Part shown: positions 48,901-57,900 of the stretch, piece after piece | Layout: every line of letters begins with the position of its first letter | How positions within the stretch are numbered: position 1 is the stretch's first letter | NCBI GenBank assembly: GCA_933228675.1 | Contig: OW121743.1 | Location: 59,328,081 to 59,392,080 of the forward strand | Length of the DNA: 64,000 nucleotides | Source: Stomorhina lunata | Taxonomy: Eukaryota; Arthropoda; Insecta; Diptera; Rhiniidae | Direction: 5' to 3' | Translations under genes and position numbers: made by a program | The notes under the pieces: generated by a model | Seen by the model: the letters and a program-made list of their open reading frames with translations, nothing else | Told to the model about the DNA's origin: nothing | The model's database searches: none

Positions 48901-51900
48901 TTTGGAACACTAAATACAAAAACCCAGATTTGGGATTTTTAATGAGTTGTCTATTTTACCATTTAGCCAAATCCGAAAAACCTTAAACCAAGGACAAAAT
49001 GTTACAACTGCAAAAATCACATAGAATATAAAAAGAATACAATTTTTGATTAGTCTCTTCGTGAATGCAGGACCAAAGACTATATTTTATAAAGACATAG
49101 CACTCCATACATTTGTTTTCTGTCAAAAGTGAAATTAAAGTGGATAAAGAACAATTAAAAACTCATAGGTTAGGTTAAAAAGGAGGTGTCAAGCGACACC
49201 TTCATTTGGAGGCCCCTAGGGGTCCATTGTGATTCTTTACTAAAAAAGGAGAAAAAAGAAGATTGAAGATAGAGGAAGAGAAACGATAAAAGAATAGTGC
49301 AGATGGAGAAGGAGAGTACCCTATCTAGGCCAGTTGAGACCAGTGGTAAACCCTACAATATCTTGCAAACTGCACTGTTGCAGGTCCTGAAGTTCAGAAA
49401 ATAATCTGCTGCCTAGATGTTTGAGCCTTGGATTTTGCAGCCTTGGACAGTGACGGAGAATGTGTTCTACATACTCGGACGAATCCTCATCTAGATATAG
49501 TCGGCAGATATCCGGGATGGTACTATCCCACCTATTTAACCTCGAATTTAAGGCACAGTGTCCCGTTAGGAACCCTATACATTAGAGCGTTTCGCCGTAC
49601 ATACACGAAAAAAAAATTGTGTCAGTCACCCCCTAAATTAAATGTTAAATTAATGTTAAAACAATTCTAATTTTTTTTTTATTTTTTACCACGCCTGCAA
49701 ATACCGCCCTTTTAGTATTTTGTTCACTGTGTCGCCATTTTAAGTCCGATAATAATATTTTATATATCGGTGTTCGCGGCTCTGTAGGGACTACATTTCT
49801 CTCTTTGATATTTTTTCTACCACTTCAATTTATAGTCATAACTTCTAAAAACTAGATTTGTACTCGATTCGATTAGGGTGGGTACGAATCGAATTTTCAA
49901 AATTTATGACTAGAAGTTGACGTTGTAGTAAAAAACTATCAAAGGGAGAAATGTAGGCCTTACAGATACGTGAATACCGATTTATAAAGTTATATGATAG
50001 GTCTACAATAGGCGTGGTAAAAAAACAAAAAAAAAAATATTTTTAGATTTATTTTGACATTATCTTTAATCCTAGGGGGTGACTAGCTCAACATTTTTTT
50101 TCGAACCACTCTACTATACATCTTTTTAAGCTTGCCTATTCAGATCTAGTAGAATTTTGGTTCCATTAATGTCCGGCTTAGTCCATAGAGCTCTGGACGT
50201 CCTACAAGTAACCATGTTTCCCCATGTCCTTGTGATTTCCTTGCTTATCCAAGACTAAATGCCTAAATAAAAGTGACAGATAGGTGGAGCCATATCTGTC
50301 ACTTTCGACTTAAGTCTTGGTTCAAGCCTAGTCTAGCGACGTCCAGCGATGTCGCAATGACCCGGAAACCAACACGATCTAATCCTATAACTGAAAGATA
50401 GGTCTAAAAGAGCTATCCTACATTTTTTAACTAGTTTAGAGGTAATACTATGTTCGATGTATATTGTCACCTCACTATTTCAGATATAAGATCCTTGATG
50501 AGCTCTGTAGCCTTCCAAATGGCAAAAATCTCTGCCTGGAAGACACTGCATTCATCCGCTAGTCTGAAGGATTTTCTAACATTTTGATCCATCAGGAAAA
50601 CACCAGATTCAGTACCGCAATCCATTTTAGAACGATTCGTGAAGATCGAAAAGCCTTGAAAAAGTGCTGTTTGACCCTTCCAGTCGGATCTATCAGGGAT
50701 TACGATTTCTGGCGCTGTGCTAAACAGTAGCTCTTTGACTAAACAGTCAGATCTTGGTAAACCTGACACATAAGCGCACAAACAAACATACACTTAATGA
50801 GCACGTGTATGTGCCTTAGCTTTCTCTCATTGGATAAACATCTGCATTAGTTGTTTCCGAATTCGAGTAAAAGCGGTATGCTGTCTTTTTAAAGGTATAC
50901 GGCTAATCAAGGTATGGAAGTGCAACATATTTATCATATAGAGGGTTCCATTTTTTGTAGTGTCCGTCACAGCACTTTAAGTGCGAATATTTTTTTTCCC
51001 CAAAACAAGTTTGTAAACAAACAAATGCCACTCGAAAGTGCAATCGATAGGCTATAATTCTCTGAAATCTGAGCAAACATATAACAAATCTGTACAAATG
51101 TAACGTCAGCCACGCAGGATTTGCACATATATTGAAAACGACTTATTCACGTTTATTATAAAAAACATTAAAGGATTAAGGACAAATTTGCTCTTAAGAT
51201 GTGCTATGACAAGTTTTTTAATCTAATCAACGGTTTTGGAGTTATTTACATTGCAATTAAAAAAAAAAATTAAAAATTCATAAAAAATATACCTTTGAAA
51301 CAAAATTGTGTGTTTTTAACTCCAACCCAAAAATAGTCGATCGCACACTAAGAGACTCCCTTAACGACCAAAAATAAAGCAGATCGTTACTTTCTTCATC
51401 CACTGAGAACAGCCAACTATTACTGGTATTTGCTTTTCTTATATTGTCAGTTTAAGAGAGATGTTACTATACCACACTACCCGCAGTTATTCTATTTGTA
51501 GATGACATCGAAATTTCTTTGTAGTACATGCAGTAAAAGCTTAGTTAGTTCTTAAATATTTAGGTATAAATTGATTATTTTCGTAATCGACTAACAAATT
51601 GCCTTTAGTTTAGTTTAGTTAGATTTCTGTTAAGTTGGAGTTTGTTGGAATTTCTTCGTTGAACTTTTCGTTTGCATTTTAAAAGAGATTTTTTTTTTTT
51701 AATTTTGTTAATTGATATTTTGTTAAATTAAAAAAAAAAAAAAACTTGTAACTACAAACATTTTGTTTTGTTTTGAATTAAATTCCATATAGATTACGTT
51801 CAGCACACAATTTAAATCATCATATCGAAAACATACACAATAATAATATTAAATGTAATATTTGTGATGTTTGTGGACAAAAGTTTAAAAACAAAGATTC

Positions 51901-54900
51901 ATTCAAACGTCACATTGCCCAGCATCAAGGCATCATTGAACCGCCCGCCCAATGTTCCATATGCCATAAATGGCTTAAAAATCAAAACAGTCTTAGAATA
52001 CATCGATTTACACATGAGAAAAAACCAATTGCCTGTGATACTTGTGGAAAGATATTTGATACCAAACGTAAACTGCGTAAACACGAAGACTACTGGCATA
52101 AGACAGATCTAAATTTGCATTGTAACTTTTGCGATAAAGTTTTTCGAGATCAGCGCAATCTAAAAGAGCACATGGCAATACATACTGGCGAGCAGCTGTA
52201 TAACTGTCCACATTGCCCCAAAGAATCACGTTCCAAATCGAATATGTATGTCCATATAAAGAGACAACATCCAACGGAATGGTGGAAATCAAAGATGGAA
52301 CGTTTAAATTTAGATCCAAATGCTATAAATCCTCAATTAGATAAATAGTCTTAAGTAATTTTTATTAAAACATACATATTAGTTTTCGTTGGTAATAAAT
52401 GTACATATGCTGTGTCATATAGTTAATTTTGAATTAAAGAAACAAAAAAAACAATTAGATCTGGGGGGTCAGATTGAAATCGAAATTGCGCTGAAAATGT
52501 TTATTGTATAGTTTAAGTTACGAAATCCTAGTAATGCTTATTTACTTTTCTAGTCAATTCTAGAATTAAGAAGTAACAACAATTACTAGCCAAAAAAAAA
52601 CGTACTCCTCCATATAAAATTATTATATTGTAAATAACACGGGTCAACAGCCATAATTTGGGATTTTTGAAAAGGTTGTCCTAGTTATATAACCATATGT
52701 GACCCGGTCTATGATTAGGTGGCTTATGACTCAAAAACAAAATTTTGAAAAATTTGCTAATTTTTCCAAATTTTTAGCTAATTTTCGAAATCTGAGTAAT
52801 GTGAGTTTTTGAGTCATACGCAACCTTTTCCCTTTTTATAGACCGGGTCACATACATATATTGAAAACGACTTATCGAATATTATTGAAAATCACAATAA
52901 TGGATTAAGAACAAAATTGCCCTAAAGTTTATGCGATTAATGACTTTAGATTTATTTACATCGCAAAATAATTGTTTTTCAAAATCAAAAATTTTTATTT
53001 TTGAAAAATTATTTTAAAAAATTAAATGGCCGAAACTTTCTTGTTGATCGTAAAACTTAAATCTTCTAAAGAACATAGTACAAGCCATATAGCAAAGATT
53101 CTATAATATAAAGATATTGCACTCCATACATTTGTTTTCTGTCAAAAGTCAAATTAAAGTGGATAAAATACAATGAAAAACACATTAACGCACAAACAAA
53201 CATAGACTTAATGAACACCTGTGTGTGCCTTAGCTTTCTCTCATTGGATAATCGTCTGCATTAGTTGTTTCCGAATTAGGGTAAAAGCGGTATACTGTCT
53301 TTTTTGTGGGACTTTTCGAAAAGACCAAACGGCATATCAATTTATGGAAGTGCAACATCTTTATATTATAGAGTCTTTGCTTAAAGTAAGTTCTTAAATC
53401 AAAATCGATTTATTAGCTTTACTCAGTTTAATAAATTTCAACTCATAAAATAAAAACCTGTTTAAAATGGAACGAGGAAAGCTATTAACATTAGAAGAAA
53501 GAGAAAAAATTCAAGCCTATTTTGAACAAAAGTTGTTCTTTAGAAAAATTGGTGAGAAAATCGGAAGAAGTGCTCGCATTGACTTTAATAACATTAAAAC
53601 CCGGGATTCCTATGGGAAAAATGTGAAAGGAAGACCGGCTGACACAGCATTTCAAAACAATGTTATGAAATGCTGTGATTCCGTACCAAAAATTAAGGCT
53701 TAAACCGGAGTTTCTGCTAGTATTACGACTGTTCGGCAATTGGTTGTGAATGTTCGGTATATCCAGAGAATAAAAACTTAAAACAAATCTGTAAAAAAAA
53801 CACAAGAAAAAAATTTTCAAAAATTTACTTTTTATAGGAAATTTTTCAAAAATTTACTTTTTATAGAAAATTTTTCAAAAATTTACTTTTTATAGGAAAT
53901 TTTTCAAAAATTTACTTTTTATAGAAAATTTTTCAAAAATTTACTTTTTATAGGAAATTTTTCAAAAATTTACTTTTTATAGGAAATTTTTCAAAAATTT
54001 ACTTTTTATAGGAAATTTTTCAAAAATTTACTTTTTNNNNNNNNNNNNNNNNNNNNNNNNNNNNNNNNNNNNNNNNNNNNNNNNNNNNNNNNNNNNNNNN
54101 NNNNNNNNNNNNNNNNNNNNNNNNNNNNNNNNNNNNNNNNNNNNNNNNNNNNNNNNNNNNNNNNNNNNNNNNNNNNNNNNNNNNNNNNNNNNNNNNNNNN
54201 NNNNNNNNNNNNNNNNNNNNNNNNNNNNNNNNNNNNAAAAATTTACTTTTTATAGGAAATTTTTCAAAAATTTACTTTTTATAGGAAATTTTTCAAAAAT
54301 TTACTTTTTATAGGAAATTTTTCAAAAATTTACTTTTTATAGGAAATTTTTCAAAAATTTACTTTTTATAGGAAATTTTTCAAAAATTTACTTTTTATAG
54401 GAAATTTTTCAAAAATTTACTTTTTATAGGAAATTTTTCAAAAATTTACTTTTTATAGGAAATTTTTCAAAAATTTACTTTTTATAGGAAATTTTTCAAA
54501 AATTTACTTTTTATAGGAAATTTTTCAAAAATTTACTTTTTATAGGAAATTTTTCAAAAATTTACTTTTTATAGGAAATTTTTCAAAAATTTACTTTTTA
54601 TAGGAAATTTTTCAAAAATTTACTTTTTATAGGAAATTTTTCAAAAATTTACTTTTTATAGGAAATTTTTCAAAAATTTACTTTTTATAGGAAATTTTTC
54701 AAAAATTTACTTTTTATAGGAAATTTTTCAAAAATTTACTTTTTATAGGAAATTTTTCAAAAATTTACTTTTTATAGGAAATTTTTCAAAAATTTACTTT
54801 TTATAGGAAATTTTTCAAAAATTTACTTTTTATAGGAAATTTTTCAAAAATTTACTTTTTATAGGAAATTTTTCAAAAATTTACTTTTTATAGGAAATTT

Positions 54901-57900
54901 TTCAAAAATTTACTTTTTATAGGAAATTTTTCAAAAATTTACTTTTTATAGGAAATTTTTCAAAAATTTACTTTTTATAGGAAATTTTTCAAAAATTTAC
55001 TTTTTATAGGAAATTTTTCAAAAATTTACTTTTTATAGGAAATTTTTCAAAAATTTACTTTTTATAGGAAATTTTTCAAAAATTTACTTTTTATAGGAAA
55101 TTTTTTCAAAAATTTACTTTTTATAGGAAATTTTTCAAAAATTTACTTTTTATAGGAAATTTTTCAAAAATTTACTTTTTATAGGAAATTTTTCAAAAAT
55201 TTACTTTTTATAGGAAATTTTTCAAAAATTTACTTTTTATAGGAAATTTTTCAAAAATTTACTTTTTATAGGAAATTTTTCAAAAATTTACTTTTTATAG
55301 GAAATTTTTCAAAAATTTACTTTTTATAGGAAATTTTTCAAAAATTTACTTTTTATAGGAAATTTTTCAAAAATTTACTTTTTATAGGAAATTTTTCAAA
55401 AATTTACTTTTTATAGGAAATTTTTCAAAAATTTACTTTTTATAGGAAATTTTTCAAAAATTTACTTTTTGTAGGAAATTTTTCAAAAATTTACTTTTTA
55501 TAGGAAATTTTTCAAAAATTTACTTTTTATAGGAAATTTTTCAAAAATTTACTTTTTATAGGAAATTTTTCAAAAATTAACTTTTTATAGGAAGTTTTTC
55601 AAAAATTTACTTTTTATAGGAAATTTTTCAAAAATTTACTTTTTATAGGAAATTTTTCAAAAATTTACTTTTTATAGGAAATTTTTCAAAAATTTACTTT
55701 TTATAGGAAATTTTTCAAAAATTTACTTTTTATAGGAAATTTTTCCAAAATTTACTTTTTATAGGAAATTTTTCAAAAATTTACTTTTTATAGGAAATTT
55801 TTCAAAAATTTACTTTTTATAGAAATTTTTAAAAAATTTACTTTTTCGAGGAAATTTTTCAAAAATTTACTTTTTCGAGGAAATTTTTCAAAAATTTACT
55901 TTTTCGAGGAAATTTTTTAAAAATTTACTTTTTATAGGAATTTCGCTATGAAATATATCTCAATTTAAAAAAAATGGACTTAGGGGCTGCTCACATATTA
56001 CGTAATGCTATTTTTGAGAAACGTACTTACTCTATATATATATATATAATATAATTCCCCGACAACATTCCAATTGGAACAAGGGGTACTTCTCTCAGAC
56101 AATGAGCTGCATCCGATTCTATTTTTGACTCATTGAAAGGGACCTACGTTTTAACGCCGGCTCCGAACGGCAAATGCATTAGTTAGAGAAGTTTTTCATA
56201 GCCTAATACTCAATAACCAGTGGCTAGCTGAGTTATGAGGTGAACCGCCGCTTTTTGAAAATTAATTTTTTTCAAGTGGGTCTGACAGGGATTGAACTTG
56301 GGACCTCTGGTATGCTAGGCGGATGACTAACCTGCTATACCACGGCGGTTCTACTTACTCTATAGCCAATTATTTTATTTTAAATAACACTGGTCAACAA
56401 CCATTTTAGGTAAATTATGTTTATACTCACCATCAAAAAGAATGAGTTACATTAAGTTTGTCATTCCGTTTTTAATTCCCATCAAAATCAGAAGACCATA
56501 ATGAATAATATAAAATATAGTGGTGGTCAAAGGTAACGCACAAAGTTGAATTTTGAGAATTAGTGTTAGTAATAGTTTATCTAATGGCTCGATTGGGTAT
56601 TACAAGTCAACTTCAAATGTGTTCCTAAAATGACATTACGTATGGGAGCTAATAACCGATAAAAGAAACTCAGTTGCCTTGAAAATTATTATTCATATTG
56701 TAGATGTCAACAAGAGTCAATTCTAGCTGCCAGTTATAGGTTATTTTAGCAAAAACGGATTTATATTTATATTTTTTTCACTTTTTTTCATTAAAATGGC
56801 TATTTTTTCTACACTTTTTCTTGTTCTTCTTAGTTGCCAGTCACAATTTTCGATAACTATTCGCAACTGACATGTGTTGCCATATACAATACAACTTTTT
56901 TTTGTTGGTTGTGTTGCCAGTTGAAGAAGCAACTAAAATTCGGTTGCAATACACAATCGAGCCATTAGTAGAGATGGGTTTAGACCTGGGTATTTACCTA
57001 ACGATGGGTATTTACACCCACGTTCATACCCGGGTATTTATCTAATTTCGAGTAAATACTCATTTGAATAACAAATACTACTCGTTGTTACGTAGAGCAA
57101 AAGAATTTTGAACATTTTCGAATTTATCTGAGGTACCTCCTGCATTGGAATTCATTTGCACAATGTCACAGGCGCTAAACATAAATGTAATGGCATATTT
57201 TGTCAATTACAAGGCCAGAAATGATTTTCGGGCCAAAACTTTTGTTTGGATGAAATTTCTCCAGTAAATTAGTGGAAAGAAATTTGTGGAAGTACGCAAT
57301 TAAGCAAATTAGATGTTCGAATTTTAACAGCTCCCTGTACTTCAGGACGTTCAGAAGTCCCCTTAGCACCCACAGCTTCTTCTTTTAAATTTTTTTTATT
57401 TTGATTTATACCCACATTTTGGGTAAATACCCAAGTGCTTGGGTAAATAACTGGGTATTTACCTTTTAATACCAAATTTACAATTTGAGTATTTACCCTT
57501 GTCCCATCACTAGCCATTAGTAATTGTCCTTCATAAGCTTTAAAATTATTTTTCCGATTTTCAGGAGATTTCAGAATTTGATGGATTTGATTTGTGCTTT
57601 GAATCTTTTGATAACTTTAGGAACAATAACTCTTCTTCTTACAAAAAAATTAGTAACTACATCATTTTTATTTTGAATTAAATTCCATTTAGATTCCGCT
57701 CGGATCATTATTTAAACCGTCATACCGAAACCATCCACAATAATAGACAAATTTATATTTGTGACGTTTGTGGTCAAAAGTTTAAACACAACGACTCATT
57801 CAAACGTCACGTAGCTCAACACCAAGGCAAGATTGAGCCACCCGTCCAATGTTCAATATGCCAACGATGGCTAAAAAATCAACACAGTCTAAGATCACAT

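Larger units (their letters stand above)
49075..50948. mobile_element. TATAGAGTC-family MITE split by a LINE
   Basis: The left half (49075-49166: AAAGACTATATTTTATAAAG, then GTCAAAAGTGAAATTAAAGT) and the right half (50762-50948: AAGCGCACAAACAAACATAC to GGAAGTGCAACATATTTATC) match the two halves of the intact copy at 53095-53379. The break falls in its AAAAACACATTAACGCAC segment. The LINE 49167-50761 sits in the gap. Confidence 0.85.

Noticed and set aside
50467..50793. A minus-strand host gene
   Set aside because: The sequence is the RNase H part of a LINE with a mutated catalytic motif, followed by further LINE blocks.
51899..52319. Minus-strand open frames opposite last exon B (also 57800-58222 opposite C)
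   Set aside because: Shadows of the zinc-finger exons; they contain no recognisable domain, while the plus strand has five regular C2H2 fingers.
735..55945. CRISPR-like array from regular repeats
   Set aside because: Units are tandem without unique spacers, in a eukaryotic genome with no cas-like genes.
56272..56352. Possible tRNA gene on the minus strand
   Set aside because: B box and a D-arm-like part are seen, but the ends do not form a 7-bp stem.
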